Below are positions 16,245 through 24,701 of a stretch of 64,000 bases of DNA, in pieces. The notes beneath the pieces were generated by a model that was not told the origin of the DNA, ran no database searches, and was given only the letters and a program-made list of their open reading frames with translations. This stretch comes from Myxococcales bacterium (GTDB lineage Bacteria; Myxococcota_A; Polyangia; Polyangiales; Ga0077539), in the NCBI GenBank assembly GCA_030652255.1, contig JAUSAZ010000112.1, forward strand, positions 1 through 64,000, read 5' to 3'. Position 1 is the first letter of the stretch, and each line of letters begins with the position of its first letter. The position numbers and the translations under genes are program-made.

Positions 16245-18023
16245 ATGCAAGCGATGACGAGGATGGCGCTCCAGCGGCCGGCCAACGACGTGGGTGACGC
16301 GCGCGCAACCATCGAGGCGGCGGCGCTGGCGCTGGTGGGTTCGCGCACCCTGGAGCGGGGTCGGCGGTACGTGGCGTGGGGGGCGGTGTTCGACGCGCGG
16401 CGGCGGGGCGCGGTGCTGCGGGCGCGCTGCGAGGGCAGCGGGCAGGAGGCGTGGCGGGTGCGGGTGACGCTCGACCCGGCGGGGGTGCGCGACGCCGCCT
16501 GCGACTGCCCGATGGGCGAGGGCGGGGACTGCAAGCACGTGGCGGCGGTGCTGCTGACGTATGCGCGCGACCCCGATGGCTTCGCGGAGGTTCCGACGGT
16601 CGACGAGGCGGTGGCGGGCGTCGACGCGGCGGGGCTGCGCGCGCTGCTGGGCCGGCTGCTGTTGCAGCGGCCCGAGCTCGAGGTGCTGGTCGAGGAGGCG
16701 CTGCCCGGGGCCTTCGCGCGGGCCGAGGCGGCGCCGGGCGACGCGCGCGCCGACGCGGCGTCCCTCATGCGCGGCGTGTGGCCGGGCGAAGACCTCGACG
16801 CGCTCGCGGCGAAGCTGGAGGCGCGGCGCGAGGCGGCCGAGGCGGCGGGCGACGCGCGGGGCGTCGAGCAGCTCGCGGTGGCCATCGTGGGGCGCCGGCG
16901 GCGGGTGGGCGGCGACGCGGGGCCGGTGCTGGCGGTGGCGCGCCGCTGCGTGGCCTCCGTGGTCGCGCGGCTGCGGGAGGGCGACGCGGAGGCACGGGCG
17001 CACGGGCTGCGGTGGCTGGTCGGGCTCTACGGCTTCGACATCGAGCACGGCTGCGCGGGCGTGCTCGACGCGCTCGGGCGCGCCGGGGTGGCGGCGGCGC
17101 TGGCGGCGGCGACGGGCGACGAGCGGCGGGCGCTGGCGCGGCGGGTGCGCGGGGCCATGGCGCGGGGCGACGAGTGGGCGCGCTACGCGTGGGGCGGGGT
17201 GCTGGTGGAGCTGGAGGAGGGTCTGGTCGACGACGAAGAGGCGTGGATGGAGATGGCGCGCGCGCACCACCGGCCCGCGGCGCGCTGCCGGCGGCTGCTG
17301 GCGCTGGGGCGGGTCGACGAGGCCTGGGCGGCGCTCGCGGAGGTGGCCGACCTCGAGCTGCTCACGCTGGTCGAGCGCTTCGAAGAGCGCGGGCTGGGGG
17401 AGGCCTTCACCGAGGCGATCAAGGCGCGCGCGGCGCGGGCGGGGGCGACGAGCCGCGAGCGGCTGGTGACCTGGCTGCGGGCGCGGGAGGAGGGCACGGC
17501 GGACATGGCGGCGGCGCTGGGGCTGGCCGAGGCGGTGCTGGCGGCCGATCCGACGCGGGCGGCGCTCGACGAGCTGCGGGCGCGGGCCGAGGCGCTGGGG
17601 CAGTGGGAGGCCGCGCGGGCGCGGGCCGAGGCGGTGCTCGACGCGAAGGCGCCGGGATTGTTGCTGGAGTGGCTGCTCGACCTGGGCGAGCTCGCGGCGG
17701 CGAGGCGCGTGGCGGAGGACGAGCGGGCGCGCCCGGCGGGCTTCGCGGGGCCGCGGGTGCGGGCCGCCGAGGCGCTCGAGGCGATCGACCCGGAGGGCGC
17801 GGCGCGGGTGTACCTGCGGCAGGCGGAGGCCTGCGTGGCGCAGCGGGGGAGGGCGTCGTACCGCGACGCGTGCGCGATGCTGGCGCGGGTCGAGCGGGTG
17901 CTCGGGGCGGCGGGGCGCGAGGCCGAGGCGCGGGCGCTGCGGGAGGGCTTCGCGGCGAGGCACGCGCGGCTGAGCAGCCTGCGGGCCGAGCTGGTGCAGC
18001 ACTTCGGTCCGCTGGCGGCGTGA
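16245..18023 (+). CDS. SWIM zinc-finger protein
   Basis: A 592-residue protein with a SWIM zinc finger near the N-terminus: CxC at 86/88 and CKH at 96-98 (DCPMGEGGDCKHVAAVLL). The rest is long Ala/Glu/Arg-rich helices, probably TPR-like. SWIM domains bind DNA or protein and are often found beside Snf2 helicases, though none is present here. The ATG at 16245 was chosen as the first start after the intergenic hairpin; ATG 16254 is a close alternative. It runs 41 bases ahead of the SpoU methyltransferase gene, possibly as one transcript. The cellular role is not known. Confidence 0.82.
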   Translation: MQAMTRMALQRPANDVGDARATIEAAALALVGSRTLERGRRYVAWGAVFDARRRGAVLRARCEGSGQEAWRVRVTLDPAGVRDAACDCPMGEGGDCKHVAAVLLTYARDPDGFAEVPTVDEAVAGVDAAGLRALLGRLLLQRPELEVLVEEALPGAFARAEAAPGDARADAASLMRGVWPGEDLDALAAKLEARREAAEAAGDARGVEQLAVAIVGRRRRVGGDAGPVLAVARRCVASVVARLREGDAEARAHGLRWLVGLYGFDIEHGCAGVLDALGRAGVAAALAAATGDERRALARRVRGAMARGDEWARYAWGGVLVELEEGLVDDEEAWMEMARAHHRPAARCRRLLALGRVDEAWAALAEVADLELLTLVERFEERGLGEAFTEAIKARAARAGATSRERLVTWLRAREEGTADMAAALGLAEAVLAADPTRAALDELRARAEALGQWEAARARAEAVLDAKAPGLLLEWLLDLGELAAARRVAEDERARPAGFAGPRVRAAEALEAIDPEGAARVYLRQAEACVAQRGRASYRDACAMLARVERVLGAAGREAEARALREGFAARHARLSSLRAELVQHFGPLAA

Positions 18024-18064
18024 GGGGGGCTCCGGAGCTGGTACAAGGGCCCGCACGAGCCCCG

Positions 18065-18592
18065 ATGCCGCCCCGCCCCCGCCCCGACCGCCGAGAGTTT
18101 CCGACGCTGCCCCGGCGGCCCATCCGCATGGTGCTCGACGGGGTGAGCTACCTGCCCAACATCGGGACGATGTTCCGGCTGTGCGACGCCTTCCGGGTCG
18201 AACGGCTGTACGTGTGCGGCTTCGACCTCGAGGCCCACAAGCGCCGGCTGCTCTCGGCGGCCGCGGGGACGGTGGGGTGGGTCCCGTGGGAGTCGCGCCC
18301 CGACGCGGTAGGCGTGGTGCGCGAGAGCCGCGCGGCGGGCTACCTCGTGGCGGCCATCGAGCTCTGCGACGAGAGCGTCGCCCCCGAAGACATGCGCTGC
18401 GAAGCGCCGCTGTGCCTGGTGATCGGCGCCGAGCGACACGGCGTCTCCGCGGAGGTGCTCGCCCTGGCCGACCAGCGGGTGGAGATCCCGTCGGATGGCC
18501 TCGGCGGGTCGATCAACCTGACCACCGCGGCGGCCATCGTGCTGTACGCCGCGTCGCGGAAGTACCCGCTCGACGACGGGGCGCGGGGGTAA
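18065..18592 (+). CDS. SpoU/TrmH-family RNA 2'-O-methyltransferase
   Basis: A compact SPOUT-fold RNA ribose methyltransferase of 175 residues. The three SpoU motifs are visible: motif 1 NIGTMFRLCDAF (about 30-41), motif 2 VIGAERHGVS (about 119-128), and motif 3 IPSDGLGGSINLTTAAAIVLY near the end, which forms the trefoil-knot SAM site. It lacks the N-terminal substrate-binding domain seen in RlmB/TsnR, like short TrmL or TrmH types. The target, tRNA or rRNA, cannot be told. The start is ATG 18065; the reading frame upstream lies within the SWIM gene. Confidence 0.88.
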   Translation: MPPRPRPDRREFPTLPRRPIRMVLDGVSYLPNIGTMFRLCDAFRVERLYVCGFDLEAHKRRLLSAAAGTVGWVPWESRPDAVGVVRESRAAGYLVAAIELCDESVAPEDMRCEAPLCLVIGAERHGVSAEVLALADQRVEIPSDGLGGSINLTTAAAIVLYAASRKYPLDDGARG

Positions 18593-18655
18593 GAGGGCGA
18601 GCCGCTCGACGCGGGCGTGCCCGCTCCAGCGCCGCCGCTACACTGCCGCGGCGCC

Positions 18656-19411
18656 ATGAACCGCGACTGGACCGACTTCGCCCGCCACGTGCTTCTCCCC
18701 GGGAGGCCGCGGCTGCCCGAGGCGCGCACCGCGGTCATCGGCATGACCGACGTGCGCGAGGCGTGGGAGGCGCTGGTCTCGCGCGACCTCGTCCCCGGCC
18801 CCGAGCGCGAGCTGCGCGGCGCCTTCCGAGACCTCGCCTCCCCGGTCGAAGGCCCGCGCTGGCAGCCCCTGCGCGACGATCGTACGGAGACGAATGATCC
18901 GCCGCTGCCGGAGTCCGTCGACGCCGCGGTGGCGCTCGCGTGCGACCCGCGGGGCATCGCGCAGGCGGGCTCGCTCGCGCTCACCTTCGCGGCGCAGAGC
19001 CTCGCGTGGGCGCTGCCGTCGGCGCCGCGCGTCGCGGCCACCCGCGTGGCGTGGAAGGTGGTCGCCGCCGACCGGTGGTTCCAGCACTACGCCGACCGCT
19101 ATCGGATGGCGATGATCGTCGAGGAGCTGGCGCGGCTCACCGGGGCGCGCCTGCCGAAGCTCGCGTGCGTGCGCGAGGTGCACGCCGTGCTCGACGTCAC
19201 CGGGAGGGCCTACGCGCAGCGGGTGGCCGACGACGTGGCGGCGTGTGTGCTCTGGGCGGAGGCCGTGGCGCGCGACCTCGCGCGACCCGACGGGGGCCGC
19301 TACCGGGAGATGGCAGACCCGACCGCGACGATGATCGCGCTGTGGTCCACGGGCTACGCGCTGGACCACATCCGCGACGACGCGGTGGTGCTCGTCGCCC
19401 CGGCGCTGTGA
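18656..19411 (+). CDS. Uncharacterised protein (251 aa)
   Basis: I do not recognise this protein. It has 251 residues, no signal peptide and no membrane segment. A helical, Ala-rich core contains QSLAWALPSAPRVAATRVAW and FQHYADRYRMAMIVEELARL. Coding bias matches its neighbours, with strong GC at third positions. It follows the methyltransferase by 63 bases, and its stop lies next to the left array of 42-bp repeats, so the mobile element sits exactly at its 3' edge. Confidence 0.6.
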   Translation: MNRDWTDFARHVLLPGRPRLPEARTAVIGMTDVREAWEALVSRDLVPGPERELRGAFRDLASPVEGPRWQPLRDDRTETNDPPLPESVDAAVALACDPRGIAQAGSLALTFAAQSLAWALPSAPRVAATRVAWKVVAADRWFQHYADRYRMAMIVEELARLTGARLPKLACVREVHAVLDVTGRAYAQRVADDVAACVLWAEAVARDLARPDGGRYREMADPTATMIALWSTGYALDHIRDDAVVLVAPAL

Positions 19412-19420
19412 GGGGGCGAC

Positions 19421-19635
19421 TCCCCCCGAAGGGAGCACCCGCTCACGTCGACGGTCCCCGGGCTCGCCCGAAGGGAAGCACCCGCCACGTCGACCGGTGA
19501 CGGGCTCGCCCGAAGGGAAGCACCCGCCACGTCGACGGTCCCCGGGCTCGCCCGAAGGGAAGCACCCGCCCACATCGACGGTCCCCGGGCTCGCCCGACG
19601 GGGAGCACCCGCCACGTCGACCGGTGACGGGCTCA
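19421..19635 (+). repeat. Left array of 42-bp palindromic repeats (5 units)
   Basis: Each unit reads approximately CGAAGGGAAGCACCCGCCAC, then GTCGACGGTCCCCGGGCTCGCC. It contains the palindrome GTCGAC and the stem CGGGC-TC-GCCCG. Two variants alternate (GGTCCCCGGGCTC and CCGGTGACGGGCTC). The last unit runs into the RAYT stop codon. Reading frames through it are artefacts of the unit length being divisible by three. Confidence 0.88.
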
Positions 19636-20133
19636 GGCGCTGTCGTGCGATCTGTGGCGATGGACGTACTCCACCGCGTGCCCGAGTTGAGCCATTGTGT
19701 GAATCGTCGAGAAGTGACCTCCCTGTGACCAGAACCGCCTGCTGTCGTCGCAGAGTCCCTGACCCCCGAGGCATCGGACACTCTCCTCGCGAATCTCCTG
19801 GATGAGGGGGACGGCCATGAGGGGTGCTCCGACCACGGCATGGAGATGAGAAGCGACGGTGGCCGCCGCGTAGAGGCGCCATCCGCGGGTACGGGAGAGA
19901 GTCGTGATGGAGTCGATGATCGCGCGGCTCATCGATGCCGTGAGCACGACGGTCGGGTCGCGCTGGAGCTCGCGCGCGTACCCTTCCAGCGCCGCAACGC
20001 CAGGGCGCGCGATCGAGCGCGGACCGTCACCACGGCGATGCCACCCACGAGAATCACCGGGAACCCAGGAACCGTAGGTGTGCAACGTGATGTGATAGGC
20101 CAACGGAAACGACTGGTTGTTCTTCGACGCCAT
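19633..20133 (-). CDS. REP-associated tyrosine transposase (RAYT, IS200-like)
   Basis: A 166-residue Y1-transposase-like protein of the RAYT group. The first strand reads AYHITLHTYGSWVPGDSRGW (about 11-30), typical of RAYTs. The HUH-type metal motif is SHLHAVV (about 94-100). The predicted catalytic Tyr is in HAVEYVHRHRS near the end. RAYTs are single-copy chromosomal enzymes thought to spread REP sequences. The start is ATG 20133, just after the right array on this strand; upstream in-frame codons are repeat DNA. Length and motifs look intact, so the enzyme may be functional. The stop TGA is shared with the edge of the left array. Confidence 0.85.
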   Translation of the reverse strand: MASKNNQSFPLAYHITLHTYGSWVPGDSRGWHRRGDGPRSIARPGVAALEGYARELQRDPTVVLTASMSRAIIDSITTLSRTRGWRLYAAATVASHLHAVVGAPLMAVPLIQEIREESVRCLGGQGLCDDSRRFWSQGGHFSTIHTMAQLGHAVEYVHRHRSHDSA

Positions 20134-20160
20134 GCTGCTCGTCGTGGCGTCGTCCAGTCC

Positions 20161-20449
20161 GGTTGCTTCCCTCCGAGCGAGCCCGGTAACCGTCGACGTG
20201 GCGGGTGCTCCCCGTCGGGCGAGCCCGGTAACCGTCGACGTGGGCGGGTGCTCCCCGTCGGGCGAGCCCGGGGACCGTCGACGTGGCGGGTGCTTCCCTT
20301 CGGGCGAGCCCGGGGACCGTCGACGTGAGCGGGTGCTTCCCGTCGGGCGAGCCCGGTGACCGTCGACGTGGCGGGTGCTCCCCGTCGGGCGAGCCCGGGG
20401 ACCGTCGACGTGGGCGGATGCTCCCCTCGGAGGGAGCACCCGCTCACAC
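20161..20449 (-). repeat. Right array of 42-bp repeats (about 7 units, inverted)
   Basis: Units read approximately GGCGGGTGCTCCCCGTCGGG then CGAGCCCGGTAACCGTCGACGT, the reverse complement of the left-array unit. Unit lengths are 42 or 43. The last one folds back on itself (GGATGCTCCC against GGGAGCACCC), and the array end carries the stop codon of the HupE-like gene at 20444-20446. Confidence 0.88.
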
Positions 20450-21403
20450 CCGCTGGAGCAGCAGCATCACCGCCCAGGCGCCCGCCGCGTCGGCCACCCA
20501 GCGCCGCGCCCGCGACGTGTCCATGCCCGCGCGGCGCGCCGCCCACGCCGCCGCGAGCGCGAGCCCCACGAAGGCCACCTGACCCAGCTCCACGCCCGCG
20601 TTGAAGGCCACCAGCGCCGTCGCCGTTGCGTCGCGCGGTAGACCGATGTCCCGCAGCGCGCTCGCGAAGCCCATGCCGTGCAGCAGGCCGAAGCCCGCGG
20701 CCATCCACCACGCACCCTTCGGCGCCGGGGCGCCGCGCGCCACCTCCAGGGCGAGCAGCAGCACGCTCAGCGCGACGCACGCCTCCACCGGTCGCGAGGG
20801 CGCCCGCACCGTCTCCGTCGCGGCCAGCGCCAGCGTGACGCTGTGCCCCAGCGTGAAGCCCGTGACCGCCGCGACGATTCCCCGCGCCCGACCCACCCAC
20901 AGGGCGAGGCACGCCAGGAAGGCCAGGTGGTCGGCGCCCTCCGCGATGTGCCGCGCGCCCATGCGCAGGTACGACCACGCCACCGTCGACGTCCGCGCCC
21001 GCGACGGCACCGCGAAGGCCCGCTGGTGGTCGTCGAGCCGCGCCTCGGTGAGCGTCCCGTCCGCGAGGCGAACCCGCGTGATGAACTGCACCTCGGAGCC
21101 CTCCAGACCCCGCACCGTCATGGTCGCCCCGCGCAGCCCGCGCGGGCAGCGCCACAGCCCCGAGGCCTCCCATCCGTCGCTGCCCGGGCGCTCGCTCATC
21201 GGCCCGACGAGGGCGCAGCCCGCGGGGGGGCCGAGGGTGACGGCGTGGCCCTGCTGCTCGGTCCCGGAGACGCGCAGGCTCACCGCGACGAGGCCGCCGC
21301 CACGCTCGGTCAGCTCGACGAGACCCAGCGCCAGCGGGTGCGTCCACGCCATCGACGGGGTCGATGCGACGAGCGCGGCGAGCACCACCATCGCCCGCCT
21401 CAC
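20444..21403 (-). CDS. HupE/UreJ-like membrane protein
   Basis: A 319-residue membrane protein. A signal peptide (RRAMVVLAALVASTPSMAW) precedes an exported beta-rich domain (about 25-135). About six membrane segments follow with the HupE/UreJ signature: GARHIAEGADHLAFL, GFTLGHSVTLALA, GFGLLHGMGFASAL and FNAGVELGQVAFV. The conserved His and Asp residues of the family are there, and such proteins are thought to be metal or secondary permeases. The GTG at 21403 overlaps the foldase stop as GTGA, so the two genes are probably co-translated. The stop codon lies in repeat-array DNA, so the very C-terminus (LLLQRV) may have been shaped by the insertion. Confidence 0.82.
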   Translation of the reverse strand: MRRAMVVLAALVASTPSMAWTHPLALGLVELTERGGGLVAVSLRVSGTEQQGHAVTLGPPAGCALVGPMSERPGSDGWEASGLWRCPRGLRGATMTVRGLEGSEVQFITRVRLADGTLTEARLDDHQRAFAVPSRARTSTVAWSYLRMGARHIAEGADHLAFLACLALWVGRARGIVAAVTGFTLGHSVTLALAATETVRAPSRPVEACVALSVLLLALEVARGAPAPKGAWWMAAGFGLLHGMGFASALRDIGLPRDATATALVAFNAGVELGQVAFVGLALAAAWAARRAGMDTSRARRWVADAAGAWAVMLLLQRV

Positions 21404-22230
21404 TCGCGCACCACCCTGAAGCCGCCCACCAGCGCCCGCGTCGCGGCCTCCACCCGGCGCGCCCGCTCGGCCGCCATCCACTCGCGCGCCGCCGCCTCGC
21501 GCACCGCCGCGAAGGGCGCCGGTCCCCCCGCGCGCCGCGCCGTCACCCGCACCAGGTGCTGCCCCAGCGCGCTCTCGATCGGACCCCGCCACCCGCCCAC
21601 CGGCAGCGCCGCCACCGCGGCCGCGAAGGACTCCCCGAAGACCCCCGCGAGCTCCGCCGTCGTGGCGTCGGTGTAGCGCTCGCCCCGCAGGAAGGGATCA
21701 CCCTCAGCCCCGCTCGCGAGCGCCTCCGCGGCCTCCGTCGCCGCACGCGCGCCGCGGCGGTCGGCGGAGAAGAAGCGGTGCTCGAGGTCCATCCGCGCGC
21801 CGGTCTGATAGCGCCCGGGGTGCGCGTCGACCCATGCGCGGAGCGTCGCCTCGTCGGGCGCCGAAGGCTCCGACTCCGCCTCCAACAGGTACGTCGCCTT
21901 CTGCACCAGGCGGCGGCGGATGATCCCGTCGCCGCGGTCGAGCCCGCGCGCGAGGGCGCTGCGGTAGAGGGCCTCGTCGCGCACGTGCTCGGCCAGCCTC
22001 GCGCCGAGGTCGGCGTCGCTCGGCTCGCGGCCCCGCTCGCGCCACAGACCCGCGCGCAGGCCCGCCACGAAGTCGCGCGACAGCACGATGTCCCGTCCGC
22101 TCGCGGGGGGCGGTCGCGGCGGCGAGCGCCAACGGTCGAGCGCGAAGAGGCCAGCGCCCAGCAGCACGAAGCGCAGCAGCGGGTGCGCGCGCCACGCCCG
22201 GATCGCTGCGCTTTCCCTTCGCTCGGGCAC
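21400..22230 (-). CDS. Membrane-anchored parvulin-like peptidyl-prolyl isomerase
   Basis: A 276-residue protein. The N-terminus has a membrane anchor (HPLLRFVLLGAGLFALDRW). A helical SurA/PrsA-like region follows (RDFVAGLRAGLWRERG, DEALYRSALARGL, RRRLVQKATYLLEAE). The C-terminal half resembles a PpiC-type domain (RMDLEHRFFS through ALGQHLVRVTARR). It probably folds exported partners, possibly the HupE-like protein encoded next. The GTG at 22230 leaves only 27 bases to the divergent DUF3604 start, so promoters for one or both genes must lie within coding sequence, or a start is slightly wrong. The catalytic strands are degenerate, so the assignment to the family rests on layout. Confidence 0.7.
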   Translation of the reverse strand: MPERRESAAIRAWRAHPLLRFVLLGAGLFALDRWRSPPRPPPASGRDIVLSRDFVAGLRAGLWRERGREPSDADLGARLAEHVRDEALYRSALARGLDRGDGIIRRRLVQKATYLLEAESEPSAPDEATLRAWVDAHPGRYQTGARMDLEHRFFSADRRGARAATEAAEALASGAEGDPFLRGERYTDATTAELAGVFGESFAAAVAALPVGGWRGPIESALGQHLVRVTARRAGGPAPFAAVREAAAREWMAAERARRVEAATRALVGGFRVVRE

Positions 22231-22257
22231 TGCGGCGCACGCTATGGTGGAGCCGCC

Positions 22258-24276
22258 GTGTCCGACAAGTGCTTCGCGCTCTCTGGGATGCTCGCGCTCG
22301 CGGCGTGCGGGTCGACCACTCCCTCGCGCCGCGACGCCGCCGCTGACGTCGTCGACGCCGCCGAGGCCGACCTCCCGCGCGTCGTGGTGCGCCCCGACAC
22401 CCACGTCGCCTGCCGGCGCCGCAGCGCCCTGCGCGAGCCCTTCTTCGGCGACCTGCATGTGCACACCGGCCTCTCCTTCGACGCCGCGAGCTGGGGCACC
22501 CGCGCGCGCCCCGCGGACGCCTACCGCTTCGCCCGCGGCGAGAGCGTCGGCCTCGCGCCCTACGATGCCGACGGCCGCGCCACCCGCAGCGCGCGCCTCA
22601 CCCGCCCGCTCGATTTCACGGCGGTCACCGAGCACTCGGAGTTTCTCGCGGAGACGGACCTCTGCAACACGCCGGGGTCGGCCGTCTACGACACCCGCAC
22701 CTGCCGCGAGCAGCGCGAGACCCGGCTCGTCGCGGCCACCGACTACGCGCTCCCGCTGTCGTCCCGCACGCCCGTGCGCCCCACCATCTGCCGCGAAGAC
22801 AACACCGAGCTCTGCGCGCGGCAGCTGCGCACCGTCTGGGAGGAGGTTCAGCAGGCCGCCGAGGACGCCTACGACCGCTCCGACGAGTGCCGCTTCACCA
22901 GCTTCGTGGGCTACGAGTGGACCGGCTCGCCCGGCGGCAACAACCTCCACCGCAACATCATCTTCCGCAACGCCAGCGTCCCGCGGTCGCCCACCAGCTA
23001 CATCGAGGCCCCCACGCCCGACCAGCTCTGGACCGCCCTCGAGCGCGACTGCCTCGCCACCGGCACGCCCTGCGACGTGCTCGGCATCCCCCACAACAGC
23101 AACCAGTCCGCGGGGCTGATGTTCGCCGCGACCACCGAGGACGGCCGCCCCTACGACGCCGCCTTCGCCGCGCGCCGCGCCCGGCTCGAACCCCTCGTCG
23201 AGGTGTACCAGCACAAGGGCTCGTCGGAGTGCATCCCCGGCGCCGCCAGCCTGCTCGCCAGCGAGGACGAGGCCTGCCGCTTCGAGCAGCTCACGGGCGT
23301 CCCCTGCGTGTCCCCCGGCGTGCCCGCGGGCTGCACCCCGCTCTGCACCGTGGCGGGCGGCATCGCGCTCGCGGGCGCCTGCGTCGAGCCCGCGGACTTC
23401 GTGCGCCCCGCCCTGCGCCGCGGCCTCGCGGAGTACCTGCGCACCGGCGCTGATCCCTTCCACCTGGGGTTCATCGCGAGCACCGACACGCACAACGCCA
23501 CGCCCGGCCTCGTAGAGGAGGAGGCCTGGCCCGGGCACGCGGCGCGCGGCGACGACACCCCCGAAGGGATGCTTACACCCGAAGGTAACGGCCGCCCGAT
23601 CACGGTGCGCCTCAACAGCCCCGGCGGGCTCGCGGTGCTCTGGGCCGAGGAGAACACCCGCGACGCCCTCTTCGCCGCCATGCGCCGCCGCGAGGCCTAC
23701 GCCACCAGCGGCACCCGCGTGGTGGTGCGCTTCTTCGGCGGATGGTCGCTGCCCGACGCCCTCTGCGACGCGCGCGACCTCGCCGCGCAGGGCTACGCGA
23801 TGGGGGTCCCGATGGGCGGCGACCTGCCGGCGCGGCCGGCCGGGGGAGGGGCGCCGGCCTTCGTGGTGAGCGCGCTGCGCGACGCGATGGGATCGCCGCT
23901 GCAACGCATCGAGATCGTGAAGGGCTGGGCCGACGGGGGCGGCACCCACGAGCGGGTGTATCGCGTGGACGGCGACGCGGCCGGCGCGACCGTCGACCCG
24001 GCGACCTGCACCGCGCGGGGTACGCCCGGCGCGGCGGCGCGCTGCGGCGTGTGGCGCGACCCGGACTTCGACCCGGCGGCGGCGGCCTTCTGGTACGCGC
24101 GGGTGCTGGAAGACCCGACGTGCCGCTGGAGCCGCCGGCTCTGCAACGGGCTGCGCGTCGACTGCGCGCGGCTCCCCGCGGGCTCACCGCTGGCGGCGTG
24201 CTGCGACGGCTCGCTGCCCGACACGGTGCAGGAGCGCGCGTGGACGTCGCCGATCTGGTACCTGCCGCCGCGCTGA
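22258..24276 (+). CDS. DUF3604 lipoprotein with PHP-like metal motifs
   Basis: A 672-residue exported protein. The lipobox (MLALAAC, Cys17) marks a lipoprotein, and a short Asp/Ala linker follows. The large domain matches DUF3604: FFGDLHVHTGLS (about 62-73), FTAVTEHSEF, IPHNSNQS, IASTDTHNATPGLVEE and YATSGTRVVVRFFGGW. The His/Asp/Glu pattern resembles PHP-type metal-dependent hydrolases, so a periplasmic hydrolase is likely; the substrate is unknown. I chose GTG 22258 because it gives the lipoprotein signal directly. To my knowledge DUF3604 genes occur next to HupE-like and foldase genes in several genomes, which supports treating the three as one module. Confidence 0.85.
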   Translation: MSDKCFALSGMLALAACGSTTPSRRDAAADVVDAAEADLPRVVVRPDTHVACRRRSALREPFFGDLHVHTGLSFDAASWGTRARPADAYRFARGESVGLAPYDADGRATRSARLTRPLDFTAVTEHSEFLAETDLCNTPGSAVYDTRTCREQRETRLVAATDYALPLSSRTPVRPTICREDNTELCARQLRTVWEEVQQAAEDAYDRSDECRFTSFVGYEWTGSPGGNNLHRNIIFRNASVPRSPTSYIEAPTPDQLWTALERDCLATGTPCDVLGIPHNSNQSAGLMFAATTEDGRPYDAAFAARRARLEPLVEVYQHKGSSECIPGAASLLASEDEACRFEQLTGVPCVSPGVPAGCTPLCTVAGGIALAGACVEPADFVRPALRRGLAEYLRTGADPFHLGFIASTDTHNATPGLVEEEAWPGHAARGDDTPEGMLTPEGNGRPITVRLNSPGGLAVLWAEENTRDALFAAMRRREAYATSGTRVVVRFFGGWSLPDALCDARDLAAQGYAMGVPMGGDLPARPAGGGAPAFVVSALRDAMGSPLQRIEIVKGWADGGGTHERVYRVDGDAAGATVDPATCTARGTPGAAARCGVWRDPDFDPAAAAFWYARVLEDPTCRWSRRLCNGLRVDCARLPAGSPLAACCDGSLPDTVQERAWTSPIWYLPPR

Positions 24277-24308
24277 GGGCGCGCGTCGGGCTGTAGGATG
24301 CGCGGACC

Positions 24309-24698
24309 ATGACCGTCGAGGAGATCGCCGAGTCCGTCGCCGCGCTGTCGCTGGACGAGGCCCGCGCGCTGGTCCTGGCGCTGCAGACGCGCCTCGAGCT
24401 CGAAGATCCGGTGCCCGACTGGCGGCACGTCGCGGTGATCTACGGCGCCCCACCCTGGTCGCGGAACGAAGACGAGTACGCGCCGCACGTGGTGCTGCTC
24501 CGGGCCGTCGGGCCGAAGCGCGCGCTGGTGATCTCGCAGCTGCGCGTCGCACTCTCGGCGTCGATCGTCGAGGCGAAGGCCGCGGCCGACGCCGCCCCAT
24601 GCCCGCTCGGCCCCTTCCCCGACGTATTCACCGCGAGCATCGTCGCCGACGCGCTGCGCGCGGTGGGCGCCACCGTCGACGTGCAACCCGTGACGTAG
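24309..24698 (+). CDS. Ribosomal protein bL12-like protein (divergent paralogue)
   Basis: A 129-residue protein that resembles L7/L12 over its length. Residues 1-30 (MTVEEIAESVAALSLDEARAL) look like the L12 dimerisation helices. The C-terminal 70 residues follow the CTD plan: HVVLLRAVGPKRALVISQLR matches the VVLxxVGxxKixVIKxVR strand-helix, then SIVEAKAAADAAP, and a final helix-strand ADALRAVGATVDV. It lacks the usual Ala/Gly hinge, has an unusual PPWSRNEDEY segment in its place, and does not sit in a ribosomal operon. It is probably a specialised or vestigial paralogue, not the main L12. Confidence 0.65.
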   Translation: MTVEEIAESVAALSLDEARALVLALQTRLELEDPVPDWRHVAVIYGAPPWSRNEDEYAPHVVLLRAVGPKRALVISQLRVALSASIVEAKAAADAAPCPLGPFPDVFTASIVADALRAVGATVDVQPVT

Positions 24699-24701
24699 TC
24701 G

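Larger units (their letters stand above)
19421..20449. mobile_element. REP-type element: RAYT transposase between inverted repeat arrays
   Basis: A composite of three parts: five 42-bp units on the left (19421-19635), a RAYT gene on the minus strand (19633-20133), and about seven units of the reverse-complement orientation on the right (20161-20449). Both outer ends finish in the same GGGAGCACCCGCTCAC motif. The internal gene appears less GC-rich than its neighbours. The layout matches the REP/BIME-RAYT association known from other bacteria. Confidence 0.78.

Noticed and set aside
16376..18064. Extended reading of the SpoU methyltransferase frame
   Set aside because: The upstream part is Gly/Ala/Arg-rich frame shadow of the SWIM gene; the true start with family motifs is ATG 18065.
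19421..20449. CRISPR array
   Set aside because: Units are directly adjacent without unique spacers of constant length, and a RAYT gene, not cas genes, sits between the arrays.
19354..20582. Several ORFs reading SPGTVDVAGASLRA-type repeats in the RAYT arrays
   Set aside because: They exist because the repeat unit is 42 bases; they are not conserved proteins.
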